Source: Microcaldota archaeon
Lineage (GTDB): Archaea > Micrarchaeota > Micrarchaeia > Micrarchaeales > CABMGC01
Reading direction: 5' to 3'
NCBI GenBank assembly: GCA_021817125.1
Contig: JAKAWC010000004.1
Span: 1 to 57,627 of the forward strand
Length of the DNA stretch: 57,627 nt
Part shown: piece after piece, positions 1 through 8,011 of the stretch
Layout: every line of letters starts with the position of its first letter
Position numbering within the stretch: position 1 is the stretch's first letter
Made by a program: the position numbers and the translations under genes
Notes under the pieces: model-generated
The model's input: only the letters and a program-made list of their open reading frames with translations
What the model was told of the DNA's origin: nothing
Database searches by the model: none

Positions 1-70
1 AAAGTAAGATTGCTGCACCGCAGCCGATAGGAGATTGTCAATAGACCATGGAATGTATGAGTCCAATAGA

Positions 71-262
71 TTAGCGATGATACGTATGTAGTGCAATACA
101 CAGGAATCGACATAGGAGGTATTCCATGGCGCTCTGGAGTTTAGGATGAAACCCTTTCCCAAAGGGTTTCTCCATCGCCGACTGTGCTTTCTGATGGAAC
201 TCTTTTTCAAAGAGTTTCGCCGACTGGAGCCGGGCTCCATGCCGGGTTCTCAATAGGGGCAT
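71..262 (-). CDS. Short ORF with three internal repeats (uncertain gene)
   Basis: 63-codon ORF on the minus strand. The predicted peptide repeats a unit of about 15 residues beginning QSA (QSAKLFEKEF, QSAMEKPFGK, QSAMEYLL). A GGAGG lies about 12 nt before the ATG, and a TTTAA element lies near 290, so transcription and translation are possible. The repeats coincide with DNA hairpins, so the locus could instead be a structured RNA or repeat element that happens to stay open. I do not recognise the peptide. Confidence 0.25.
   Translation of the reverse strand: MPLLRTRHGARLQSAKLFEKEFHQKAQSAMEKPFGKGFHPKLQSAMEYLLCRFLCIALHTYHR
148..238. repeat. Tandem hairpin repeat
   Basis: Three consecutive inverted repeats: GAAACCCTTT/AAAGGGTTTC (148-170, perfect 10 bp stem, 3 nt loop), GGAACTCTTT/AAAGAGTTTC (196-218, one G-T pair) and GGAGC/GCTCC (226-238). 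The first two are followed by the same 9-mer TCGCCGACT (175-183 and 217-225), giving a repeat unit of 42-48 nt. Read on the minus strand they form a multi-hairpin RNA. Confidence 0.6.
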
Positions 263-311
263 GATATCATTACTCCCTCCTCAGAAAAAGGTTAAATGCA
301 TTTGGTTGCGC

Positions 312-833
312 CTACTTCACGCCGAGCTGCCCGAGTAGGGCGTTGACGAGTTGCGATATCGTCTCGGTGTCGCCGGCCGTGAGCAGGTTGCCGTCTATCT
401 CTACCGCATTCTCTGAGGGCATGCCCTTGTAGAGCTGCACCATCCGCTTCGTCTCCTCATCGTCAGGCGTTGAGATGTTCTTGTTGGCGACTATATTTGC
501 CCTCGCGAGTATCTTGATGCCGTTGCTTATGGCGACTATCAGCTTTTTCTCATCGTCGAAGTGCTTGACCATGTCCAACAGTGGCCTGAAATCATATAGT
601 TTGTACTTCTCTATTCCCACGCCGTCAGCCAGGATGAGCGCATCGAAGTCCTTCGTGAATACTTTTGCAGCGTTCAGGTCCGGCACGCATGTGGCGCCGT
701 GGTAGCCTATGCACTCTGCAGAGGTGTAGCTTGACACTGCCACATCCACGTCCCATTTCTTGAGCAGGAGCCGCAGCGTGGCTAGAGTCTCGTCCTTGAA
801 GTCCCTCGGGGCTATTATTATCGCTACTTTCAC
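312..833 (-). CDS. DJ-1/PfpI-family protein with altered nucleophile
   Basis: 173 aa, full length for a single-domain DJ-1/PfpI protein. The N-terminal strand and acidic loop (IIIAPRDFKDETL) keep the Glu that normally supports the nucleophile. The nucleophile elbow, usually AICHG or AICAG, reads AISNG here, so Cys is replaced by Ser and the next His by Asn. Members of this superfamily act as deglycases, chaperones or proteases; with the Cys missing, canonical chemistry is doubtful. It sits downstream of the MinD-like gene on the same strand, with an 81 bp gap. The family call is firm, the activity is not. Confidence 0.8.
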   Translation of the reverse strand: MKVAIIIAPRDFKDETLATLRLLLKKWDVDVAVSSYTSAECIGYHGATCVPDLNAAKVFTKDFDALILADGVGIEKYKLYDFRPLLDMVKHFDDEKKLIVAISNGIKILARANIVANKNISTPDDEETKRMVQLYKGMPSENAVEIDGNLLTAGDTETISQLVNALLGQLGVK

Positions 834-914
834 GGCTACACGCCCATATTAGTGCTATTTATACTAGAATAAGTGCTAAAACCCTATCCCTCAGAGGCAG
901 ACGGGATGTCCTGA

Positions 915-1724
915 CTATCTGCCGAAGAATACTTTGCCCAGCTTCTCGAAGAAGCTCGGCTTCGTCGTCCTCTCGAACTCGGATTGTATACTGCCACTCC
1001 TGCGCTTCAGCGCATATGCACCAGCTACCTCGTCCATCGCCAGCGAGAAGTCGGATGTCCTGTCAATCAGGTACGCGGGCCTCCTCTTCGAGACACTCTC
1101 CTCAACTATCTTGTCCTCAGGTACGATCTGGAAAGCAAGGTCACCGTACATCTTCTCCACCTCGGCGCGCTCGAGGTCAAACTTGCTACTGCCGAACCGG
1201 TTGATTATGAGCCTGTGCTCAAGCTTATGCCTCTCGCAGTGTTCGGACATCTTCGAGCTGCCCTGCGCAGATATCCTGTCGGGGGTGGTGACTATCGCAA
1301 CGTCGTCGAAGTACCTTGCGACCTCGTCGGCGAAGAAGCCAGGCATGTTGTCGACTATGACGAAGTCGTAGTCGAGCCTTGCAAGCTTTGAGTGAAATCT
1401 TATGAAATCGTCGAGCTTCGGCTTGAATTTTTCAGTACTGGAGTTCGCCGGAATTATGTAGAGGTCTATCGGCTGGTAGACGAACATTGCCTGCTTCAAG
1501 TCGGTCTTGCCTGATATGACATCCTGGTATCCGCTGCCCTCTGCCTTTATGCCGAGTTGCTCGCTTATGCTCGCGGAGTCGGTGTCCTCATCCACGAGAA
1601 GGACGCGGAAATTCTGGTTGATGCGCAGTGCGACGGCAAGGTTAAGCGCAAGCGTAGTCTTACCGACACCGCCCTTCTGCGATGCCATCAGTATCATGAA
1701 CGGCTTCCTAGTATCCATCGGCAT
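915..1724 (-). CDS. minD: MinD/ParA-family P-loop ATPase
   Basis: 269 aa. A deviant Walker A (KGGVGKTT) lies near residue 18. Other visible elements are a switch I-like DEDTDSAS, a Walker B-like VIVDNMPG, and a C-terminal SFFEKLGKVFFGR that looks like the amphipathic membrane-targeting helix of MinD. This suggests a membrane-associated positioning ATPase rather than plasmid ParA. No minC, minE or parB neighbour is present. The start is the first of several Met codons (MPMDTRKPFM); a start at the tenth residue is also possible. The gene lies head to tail with the surface protein upstream. Confidence 0.85.
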   Translation of the reverse strand: MPMDTRKPFMILMASQKGGVGKTTLALNLAVALRINQNFRVLLVDEDTDSASISEQLGIKAEGSGYQDVISGKTDLKQAMFVYQPIDLYIIPANSSTEKFKPKLDDFIRFHSKLARLDYDFVIVDNMPGFFADEVARYFDDVAIVTTPDRISAQGSSKMSEHCERHKLEHRLIINRFGSSKFDLERAEVEKMYGDLAFQIVPEDKIVEESVSKRRPAYLIDRTSDFSLAMDEVAGAYALKRRSGSIQSEFERTTKPSFFEKLGKVFFGR

Positions 1725-1793
1725 GTTGCCCCCTGTTCTTATCTGCTAACTAGAAGCATGTGCAGGAATAAAAATGTTCCTGGGGCGCCGGAG

Positions 1794-3542
1794 TTATCTC
1801 CTGACCCTGCCGGACGGCTGCATTTCACGCTTCCTGCCCAATAGGTACGCAGCACCCCCCAAGGCGACGATGATAGCTGTGCCACCTATGTCATAAAGTG
1901 ATGCGAACGTGGCTGCCTGCGCCACGCCAGCATTTGCGGTGACAGTCTGCTGCATCCCTAAGTACTGCAACTGGGCTTTGGCATAGCCGTAGGGAACATC
2001 GTTTATCACTATCGTGCCGGTGCTGCCTGTCGATATCCTGGAGACGGTCCCATTCGCGAACGCGATTGTGCCACTGGCATTCACGGGTATCCCAAACGGG
2101 TCAGTGGACTTTATGGTCACCGGATAAACCGGTAGCTGCACATACGCTATTTGCGGGCCAGTTACATTTAGCGCCTGGGATACATTCATCAGGACGCCAG
2201 AGTAGGTCGCAGATGTCACCTCGTACCTGCCACCAAAGAGCAGAGGTGTCGAGTTTGTCCGTACCCCGTTTATCGCGTATGCGGTTGCTTGCAGTGGATT
2301 GCCTTTTGAGTCCTTTCCGATGATTGTGACAGAGTACCTGAAGAGCGCGGAGATGTTGATGGGCGAATTGACCTTTGTCTTGAAGGTGGCATTCGCGTTC
2401 CCGTTCGACCAGGAGTAGAATGCTGCTCCGATGCCTTGCGGGGGAGACAGACTCAATGTGGCTATGGAGCTGCTGTTGTACCATCCGCTCCCCTGTGTGA
2501 TCCCATACTTGGAGGTCACGTTGACGAGATATTGGATCTGCCAGTTGGCGGTCTCCGAGATGTTGTTAAACAGCAAGGTCGTGACGTTGTCGAGCGGACC
2601 GGTATAAGAGTTCCTCCCAGCCCCAGTCCATCCGGTGAATATTGCACGCTCGTTTGCAGAGATTGGGTAGATCGGAGGGGCATAGAGTCGGGCACCTGTG
2701 TATGCAAGGTACTCTGTCGTGCCGTTTATCTCGCCGTATTGGGAGTTTACCCTGACATAATAGCCTAGAGCCCAGAGCTGCGTGCCGTTCTGCAGCTGCG
2801 GGAGGCCGGAGCCTATCTGGAAGTAATCGGTTCGGTTGCCGACCTCCCTGACTCCGTAGGGATCTGGCAGCGTCTTTGGGCTGGTCGCACCGTAACCGAT
2901 ATATGCAGTGCCTATAGACACCGGCAGGTAGCTGCCTGACTTGTATACTGAGAGATTTGCCAATGTGACCGGGCGTAGAGAAGTGTTTGCGTCGGAGGTG
3001 TTTGCCAGCTCACCGAAAGCCACTGGCACTTCGGGACCGGCTGATGCAACGCCAAGGTTTACGCTACCGACCTGCCGCCCGTCGATTACGAAGTACCAGA
3101 CATTGCCATTTGAGTAGAAGCTGTATGTGTGGAAGGTGCCATTGACGCCAGCCGAGCCGTCGGGGCCTATCGCTCCTAGAAATGAGTCGCTGTTGTTCGC
3201 CGGGAAATATTCGTAAAACCATTCGGCATCGCCTGCCTTGATGTATTCGTAGCCGGTGCATCCCGCTATGCTGCACGGGGTCGAGTAGCTCCCTGTCTCG
3301 TTCTCTACCACATAACCTACCTGGAGGAATGCCCCGTTCGGGAGGTCTTCGCCGACCCAGTAGCCGAGGGATCCAGTCTTGAGCATCTGGGGGGTGATGG
3401 TCTGGATCTGGATGCTTGCTCCGTTGTTGAAGTTCGCGCCGCTTCCCGCCTTTGCGCCGAACTGGAACCAGTATTGCGCGCCGACCTGCGATGCAAGGAT
3501 GGAAAACGCCAGAATCGCGAGTGCAAGCCTAAACCCTCTCAT
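1794..3542 (-). CDS. Secreted, membrane-anchored surface protein
   Basis: 582 aa. An N-terminal hydrophobic signal sequence ends near VGAQ (residue 23). A long extracellular region is rich in Tyr, Gly, Asn and Thr and carries many N-glycosylation sequons. A single C-terminal membrane helix (near 555-570) is followed by RKREMQPSGRVRR. The first 190 residues look like a beta-sandwich, lectin-like domain (WFQFGAKAG, YFVIDGRQVG). The rest has repeated Ig/PEGA-like segments containing the pattern FxGWTGAG/FYSWSNGN. This is the architecture of archaeal surface proteins anchored by the C-terminus. Its start overlaps the end of dtdA by 14 bp, so the two are probably co-transcribed. Ligand unknown. 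Confidence 0.75.
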   Translation of the reverse strand: MRGFRLALAILAFSILASQVGAQYWFQFGAKAGSGANFNNGASIQIQTITPQMLKTGSLGYWVGEDLPNGAFLQVGYVVENETGSYSTPCSIAGCTGYEYIKAGDAEWFYEYFPANNSDSFLGAIGPDGSAGVNGTFHTYSFYSNGNVWYFVIDGRQVGSVNLGVASAGPEVPVAFGELANTSDANTSLRPVTLANLSVYKSGSYLPVSIGTAYIGYGATSPKTLPDPYGVREVGNRTDYFQIGSGLPQLQNGTQLWALGYYVRVNSQYGEINGTTEYLAYTGARLYAPPIYPISANERAIFTGWTGAGRNSYTGPLDNVTTLLFNNISETANWQIQYLVNVTSKYGITQGSGWYNSSSIATLSLSPPQGIGAAFYSWSNGNANATFKTKVNSPINISALFRYSVTIIGKDSKGNPLQATAYAINGVRTNSTPLLFGGRYEVTSATYSGVLMNVSQALNVTGPQIAYVQLPVYPVTIKSTDPFGIPVNASGTIAFANGTVSRISTGSTGTIVINDVPYGYAKAQLQYLGMQQTVTANAGVAQAATFASLYDIGGTAIIVALGGAAYLLGRKREMQPSGRVRR

Positions 3543-4368
3543 AGTCTAAACCTAAAGCATTCAATCTTTTAATTATAGATACCCTGACTGGCGAGCCCAT
3601 GCTCTTCCAGTCTATTACTGCTGCCTCCACCTTTTCTTGGGACCTCGATATCGCCTGATCGAGCATGTCGAGATTGTCCCCGTTAGCATTCGACACGCTG
3701 TGCTTCGGCATCATGTGACCGAATGCGTATCCTTTCTCAAGGGCAAGAGCAGTGAACTTCTGAGGGTAGTGGGTTCCGCCTATGCCTACGACCACCTTTG
3801 AGTGCTCGACCTTCTTGTCCAGGTAGTCGACCATCGAATCGTAGAATGCGTCGGCCGCGAGCATGGCACCTTTCTTGTCCTGTCTTGTCTTCTCATCACC
3901 GCCGAACTCGATGAAGAGGGAAGGTTTGTCAATGGTCGGGCCGTGGTGGGTGGCTTCATATACTCTGTCAGTGTTCGGGGCGTCAACCTTTGATATGTGC
4001 CGCAGTGCGCACAGCATCGCGAGCGGCGCGGCGGTTGATAACGTCTTTGGCTTTCCGCCCAGCATCGGGTTCGCTGTCCAGTTGCCTGTCGGGTGGGTCG
4101 TCATTGCAGGCTTCCCTGCCGCGCTGAAATGGCTGCATACGAAGTAGATGACGTCCTCCTTGAGCTCCTCGGCAAAGTCTGCGCGGACCAGCTCTGTCCC
4201 TGTTTCGTACATCCGCATCTTTCCTAGCTCGAAGACGCGCATCCCGTTGTGCTCCCCTTTTTCCTTGAAGCCCCGCTCCACTATCATGCGCTCCGCCATG
4301 TTCCGCGAGGGGGTGTTGTTTAGGTCATATATCAGGGCTATCGTAAGAGCACCTAATTCATTTGTCAA
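3529..4368 (-). CDS. dtdA: D-aminoacyl-tRNA deacylase (DtdA/DTD2)
   Basis: 279 aa, the usual length for archaeal/plant DTD2, a metal-dependent enzyme that removes D-amino acids from mischarged tRNA. Family signatures include SHFSAAG, THPTGNW, THHGPT, FIEFGGDE and GIGGTHYP. The only codon giving the conserved N-terminal strand (IALIYD) is a TTG at 4368, so a TTG start is chosen. It is divergent from pcna and upstream of the surface-protein gene, with a short overlap. Confidence 0.9.
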   Translation of the reverse strand: MTNELGALTIALIYDLNNTPSRNMAERMIVERGFKEKGEHNGMRVFELGKMRMYETGTELVRADFAEELKEDVIYFVCSHFSAAGKPAMTTHPTGNWTANPMLGGKPKTLSTAAPLAMLCALRHISKVDAPNTDRVYEATHHGPTIDKPSLFIEFGGDEKTRQDKKGAMLAADAFYDSMVDYLDKKVEHSKVVVGIGGTHYPQKFTALALEKGYAFGHMMPKHSVSNANGDNLDMLDQAISRSQEKVEAAVIDWKSMGSPVRVSIIKRLNALGLDYERV

Positions 4369-4446
4369 GCCCCTAATATAAGTTTTTGGTGTCAGGATGA
4401 GCTGCCATACGGGCTAAGATTGAGGTCGTAACTTGACGACATTATG

Positions 4447-4456
4447 CTTTAAATAG
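4447..4456 (+). promoter_or_regulatory. TATA box for pcna-priL
   Basis: CTTTAAATAG lies about 45 nt before the pcna ATG, at the position expected for an archaeal TATA box serving a leader of roughly 20 nt. Confidence 0.6.
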
Positions 4457-4499
4457 TATCGGTTCCATAATAGGTTACTATTACTAAGCGGGGATCAAC

Positions 4500-5243
4500 A
4501 TGCTAGAGATACGAATCGATAATGCAAAGTATTGGAGGGACTGCGTAGACTCAATAGTCAGCCTTGTGGATGAAGGCGCGTTCAACATAACCACAGAAGG
4601 GATAACGCTCAAGGCGATGGATCCCTCCGGGATAAGCATGGTCTCTTTCTTCATACCGAACAAAGCATTCTCGAAGTTCACTGTCGACAAGGGAGTGAGC
4701 GTAGGGCTCAACCTGGAGAATCTCAGCAAGATACTCTCAAGAACGAGGGATAACGAGGCTCTGGTGATGAAGGATGCCGAGAACAAGCTCTCGATGGAGT
4801 TCGTTGGGCAGGGGAGCAGGAGGAAATACAAGCTTCAGATGATAGACGTGAAGAAGTCTATCGACAAAGAACCAAACGTCGATTTCGACGCGAAGATAGA
4901 GATGATAGGAGACCCGCTCAAGGAGATAATCAAGGATGCCAGCCTCATCTCGTCATACATATCATTCAAGGCGCAGAAGGGCATGTTCGCCGTGGCGGCA
5001 CACGGCGACTCCGGAGAGCTTGAGGAGACGCATGACGCTGAGGGCGGAGTACTCAAAAAGCTTGATGCGGGCAAGAATGCAGAGGCAGTCTTCAATCTTG
5101 AGTTCCTAGAGAATATGGTCAAGTCGTGCCCGACAGGCAACCAGATAAACATCGGGCTCAAGTCGAACGAACCGCTCAAGCTGAATTATAAGATAGGGGA
5201 CGCATCGATCACCTACTTCCTTGCACCATACATGGAGGAGTGA
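4500..5243 (+). CDS. pcn: DNA polymerase sliding clamp (PCNA)
   Basis: 247 aa, the normal archaeal PCNA length. The N-terminus (EIRIDNAKYWRDCVDSI), the central LNLENLSKIL loop and the C-terminal YFLAPYMEE agree with the homotrimeric clamp that tethers polymerase, FEN1 and ligase. The C-terminal repeat contains the usual NQINIGLKSNEPLKLNY strands. It is the first gene of a pair with the primase large subunit, whose ATG lies 10 bp after the stop. Confidence 0.96.
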   Translation: MLEIRIDNAKYWRDCVDSIVSLVDEGAFNITTEGITLKAMDPSGISMVSFFIPNKAFSKFTVDKGVSVGLNLENLSKILSRTRDNEALVMKDAENKLSMEFVGQGSRRKYKLQMIDVKKSIDKEPNVDFDAKIEMIGDPLKEIIKDASLISSYISFKAQKGMFAVAAHGDSGELEETHDAEGGVLKKLDAGKNAEAVFNLEFLENMVKSCPTGNQINIGLKSNEPLKLNYKIGDASITYFLAPYMEE

Positions 5244-5253
5244 CCTCATCTTT

Positions 5254-6186
5254 ATGGCAGTCGACACGGCGAAGCTGGACTTCGCTTACAAGTATCCCTT
5301 TACGAAGGAGGCGAAGGACGTCATCGAGCAGGAGGGCTCGGCGAAGCTTGACGAACGTTTTCTCAGAGCTGGTAGACTCAGGGTGCAGAGTGCGATAGAC
5401 GGCACCGGCGGCGCTTTCACGAGGACCAACGACATGGCGCTTAGGCACACCTACCTGATGAGCTATGTCTATGCCAGGATGTTGGTAAGTGCTACTTCCA
5501 ACCGCGGCGCGATAGAGAGTTTTGCTATGGCAGAGGCGAAACGGTCTGGTTTCGCGCTGACAGAGGACGATGACACAACGCTGTTCCTTGTGGCCAAGGA
5601 GATGGGAATAGACATAGGCGGCGATGGCGACGAATACAAGATAAGGTTTGACCGGTTCCTCGCGTTCTCCCCGAGGGCTGGCATATCGCTTGCCAAGCAG
5701 GGGCTTGAGAAGGGGGTTGTGTACGCTGACAGGAAGACGGTAATACGGCTGGTGGAGGAGGCGATGAGGCTTGAGGCGAGAAAGAATCTTCCAATACCCC
5801 GGTCAGCGCTCCCTAAGGAGGTGATCGCAGCCGCCAAAGAGATAAAGGTCCCCGAAGTCAAGATGACGGGAATCGTAGCCAATGATGGCAGGTATTCATG
5901 GATAGAGACCCTGCTTGCTACGCCCATAGCGGACGTGAGGCACAGGACGGTCAACCTCATACTTGCGCCATACCTGACTAATGTAAGAAAACTTGACGAG
6001 GACAAGGCGGCAGAAGTGATAATGGCATATATGGAGAAGTGCAAAACGCTTAACCCTGACACAAAAATCAACCAGACATACATAAAATACCAGTGCAAGT
6101 ATGCCAAGAGCAAGGGGATGAGACCCCTTTCGCGCGACAGGGCGAAGGAGCTGCTCGGGGGGATACTCGAGTTTGGGGGCAGGTGA
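5254..6186 (+). CDS. priL: DNA primase large subunit, PriX-like C-terminus
   Basis: 310 aa from the ATG at 5254; the track start at TTG 5221 overlaps pcna and is not needed, and GGAGG lies 15 nt before this ATG. Residues 1-210 read like the helical N-terminal domain of PriL (FAYKYPFTKEA, LRAGRLRVQSA). The C-terminal 100 residues do not look like the Fe-S domain. Only two cysteines (EKCKTL, YQCKYA) are present in the whole protein, while a 4Fe-4S cluster needs four. The block YSWIETLLATPIADVRHR then LILAPYLTNVRKL resembles the PriX-type domain, a Fe-S-free relative of the PriL C-terminus. Partner PriS is at 31-32 kb. Confidence 0.8.
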   Translation: MAVDTAKLDFAYKYPFTKEAKDVIEQEGSAKLDERFLRAGRLRVQSAIDGTGGAFTRTNDMALRHTYLMSYVYARMLVSATSNRGAIESFAMAEAKRSGFALTEDDDTTLFLVAKEMGIDIGGDGDEYKIRFDRFLAFSPRAGISLAKQGLEKGVVYADRKTVIRLVEEAMRLEARKNLPIPRSALPKEVIAAAKEIKVPEVKMTGIVANDGRYSWIETLLATPIADVRHRTVNLILAPYLTNVRKLDEDKAAEVIMAYMEKCKTLNPDTKINQTYIKYQCKYAKSKGMRPLSRDRAKELLGGILEFGGR

Positions 6187-6190
6187 TATT

Positions 6191-6346
6191 ATGCCTGACG
6201 TAACCACATTGTGCAACGTGTGCGGCATGCCTGCGTCATCCAGGTGTAGGCTGTGCGGGAAGATGGTCTGCGAGATGCACTACGATGCCAGGAGCGGACT
6301 CTGCACCTCGTGCAAGGGCAGGGGCAGAAGCGTCTCGGCCAAGTAG
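6191..6346 (+). CDS. Small zinc-binding protein (paralogue 1)
   Basis: 51 aa, too short for the ORF track. It starts 4 nt after the priL stop, so it is probably in the same transcript. The cysteine/histidine pattern is CxxC-x7-CxxC-x4-C-x2-H-x7-CxxC, enough for two zinc sites in a B-box or HIT-zinc-finger-like cross-brace. The next gene encodes a protein with the same spacing. Function unknown; a protein or nucleic-acid adaptor is a guess. Confidence 0.75.
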   Translation: MPDVTTLCNVCGMPASSRCRLCGKMVCEMHYDARSGLCTSCKGRGRSVSAK

Positions 6347-6388
6347 CAATGCATAAAAACGTGACTTTCCATTTTAATAGGTGTGAAC

Positions 6389-6577
6389 ATGACAGGACCT
6401 AACATCTTCAAACCGGGAGGGCAGACGCATCCGCACTGCAACCTCTGTGGCAGGGAAGCGAAGCACAAGTGTGCTATCTGCGGGAGGGATGTCTGCGATG
6501 CGCACTATGATAACATAAAGCGCATGTGCCCGACATGCGCCGGCAAGCCAAGGCAGGGAACGAGGGGCCAGTTCTAG
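6389..6577 (+). CDS. Small zinc-binding protein (paralogue 2)
   Basis: 62 aa from the ATG at 6389; the track begins two codons earlier at GTG. It carries the same CxxC-x7-CxxC-x4-C-x2-HY-x7-CxxC array as the gene 43 bp upstream, so the two arose by tandem duplication. It adds a 16-residue N-terminal tail and a basic C-terminus (RQGTRGQF). A TTTTAATAG element at 6371-6379 sits too close to the ATG for a leadered transcript, so a leaderless start or co-transcription with priL is likely. Confidence 0.75.
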   Translation: MTGPNIFKPGGQTHPHCNLCGREAKHKCAICGRDVCDAHYDNIKRMCPTCAGKPRQGTRGQF

Positions 6578-6843
6578 AGCGAGGAGAAATCTGCGGCCGA
6601 GGTCCCCTTAGGGAATGCCCTGCCATTTTGCGCCTCTACGGGAAGTCCCAACTCGTTCGCCAGTCTTGAGAGTTCGCTAACATCTATCAACCGCTCGGTG
6701 AACAGCTCGGTGTAAGTGAGGTTCCCCAGCGATGTCCTTCTTACTTTGAACGTGAGCTGCTGGTGCATCCCACTTCTAACCACATTCAATTTTATGACGC
6801 CTGCCCGCAGTGCATCTTTTGCTTTCACGCTTAGTTCTATCAT
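6574..6843 (-). CDS. Hypothetical protein, 89 aa
   Basis: Not recognised. It is predicted to be a small alpha/beta protein with an N-terminal strand-rich half (MIELSVKAKDAL, LTFKVRRTS) and a helical half (DVSELSRLANELG). It converges on the second zinc-protein gene and overlaps its last 4 nt. Codon use resembles the neighbours, so it is probably real. Confidence 0.55.
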   Translation of the reverse strand: MIELSVKAKDALRAGVIKLNVVRSGMHQQLTFKVRRTSLGNLTYTELFTERLIDVSELSRLANELGLPVEAQNGRAFPKGTSAADFSSL

Positions 6844-6944
6844 GCTAAATCGTCTCAGTAAGATATGGCTGCGCCAATGCTTATATTAGTGCGGGTCACC
6901 GGTCGCAGTCCTCCGTTTTGGGATAGTATATGCCACTGTTGTCT

Positions 6945-7358
6945 TTAACTTTTCTTCTTTTGATGAGTAAACCCATAAAGCAAGAGCGACAACCCTATGA
7001 TTATAAGTGCTATGAGTATCACAACGTCGTCTGTTTGGCTGCCCCATACTCCCGGTTTTAAGCCCAACGGGGAATAAGTCCAAGGCCCGTAATGGGCCAG
7101 AGCAAGGATGCCAAGCGTTGCCAAGGCTAGCACAGTCACAACTGCGTCTAATGCACTATTCGGCTGTCTCTTGAATGCAACTCGGCTTGAAATAAGTTCG
7201 ATTATGCCTGCCACTACTAAAAAGCTGCCTGCGTCGAGGGCCAGTTGGGGGTAATTGAAAGCGTTATTGAAAATCGCAAGAGCCAGGCCGATAACCAAAG
7301 AGAATGCGCCGATCATTGCTAATTTTATAGAATATGGCGCATGCGTGATGAATACCAT
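6945..7358 (-). CDS. Small integral membrane protein
   Basis: 137 aa with four predicted transmembrane helices: LAMIGAFSLVIGLALAIF, a second near 40-55, VVTVLALATLGILAL, and VVILIALIIIGLSLLLYGF. The tail is basic (HQKKKS). No motif identifies a function. It shares its strand with the DUF1801 gene upstream (36 bp gap). Confidence 0.6.
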   Translation of the reverse strand: MVFITHAPYSIKLAMIGAFSLVIGLALAIFNNAFNYPQLALDAGSFLVVAGIIELISSRVAFKRQPNSALDAVVTVLALATLGILALAHYGPWTYSPLGLKPGVWGSQTDDVVILIALIIIGLSLLLYGFTHQKKKS

Positions 7359-7393
7359 TTTGTTCCCTGCTCAAGCGTTATTTACATCGACCT

Positions 7394-7831
7394 TCAGCCC
7401 ACCGCTCTTTTCACAAGTGCTGTAATCTTCGCTTCCTCAGCGGGGGTAAACTTCATCAGCGCAAACGTGACGGGCCATATGTTGCCCTCATCGAGGTTCG
7501 CTTCGTCACTGAATCCCAAAGTCATGTACCTGACCTTGAACTTACTAGCCGGTTGGAAGAAGCATACCACCTTGTCGCCCTTGGAATATGCTGGCATCCC
7601 ATACCAGGTCCGGGGAACAAGATTCGGCGCGGCTGCCTTAATCAAAGCGTGTAGCCGCTTTGACATGCTACGATCTGGTTCGGGCATCTTGGCAATAGCC
7701 TCGAGTACGGCACTTTCGCCGTTGATCTTTGAGTTCTTCTCTTTGAGGTATTCTTTCATCGCGGCTATTTCCTCTTTGGACAATCCTTTCGCTGTCTTGG
7801 TTGCCTTTCCCTTCTCCAATTCGGTTGCCAT
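7394..7831 (-). CDS. DUF1801 / YdhG-like protein
   Basis: 145 aa, the normal single-domain length. Signatures are [20 protein letters not shown], the [11 protein letters not shown] block, and a C-terminal helix ending ITALVKRAV. The family is widespread in bacteria and has been linked to iron-chaperone-like (frataxin fold) proteins. The biological role here is not established. An Ala/Lys/Glu-rich stretch of about 40 residues precedes the domain. Lateral acquisition from bacteria is possible but not shown. Confidence 0.8.
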   Translation of the reverse strand: MATELEKGKATKTAKGLSKEEIAAMKEYLKEKNSKINGESAVLEAIAKMPEPDRSMSKRLHALIKAAAPNLVPRTWYGMPAYSKGDKVVCFFQPASKFKVRYMTLGFSDEANLDEGNIWPVTFALMKFTPAEEAKITALVKRAVG

Positions 7832-7870
7832 ACTATCACAAAATGTCCTAATTTAAAGTATAAAAAGAGA

Positions 7871-7943
7871 CGCCTTGACCGGGATTCGAACCCGGGTCGG
7901 AAACGTGACAGGCTTCCATCCTGGACCACTAGACGATCAAGGC
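7871..7943 (-). tRNA. tRNA-Asp (GTC)
   Basis: The cloverleaf folds from the minus strand: acceptor GCCTTGA/TCAAGGC, anticodon stem GAAGC/GTTTC around loop CTGTCAC, and T arm CCGGG-TTCGAAT-CCCGG. The anticodon is GTC. No CCA is encoded and no intron is present. An AT-rich TATTTAAACC element lies about 50 nt upstream, near 7993-8000. Confidence 0.95.
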
Positions 7944-8011
7944 ATCAAACGTGAGAATCAGTGTCACGCAATATGCTATTGCTGTTGCTGGTTTAAATAA
8001 TTAATGTTTTG

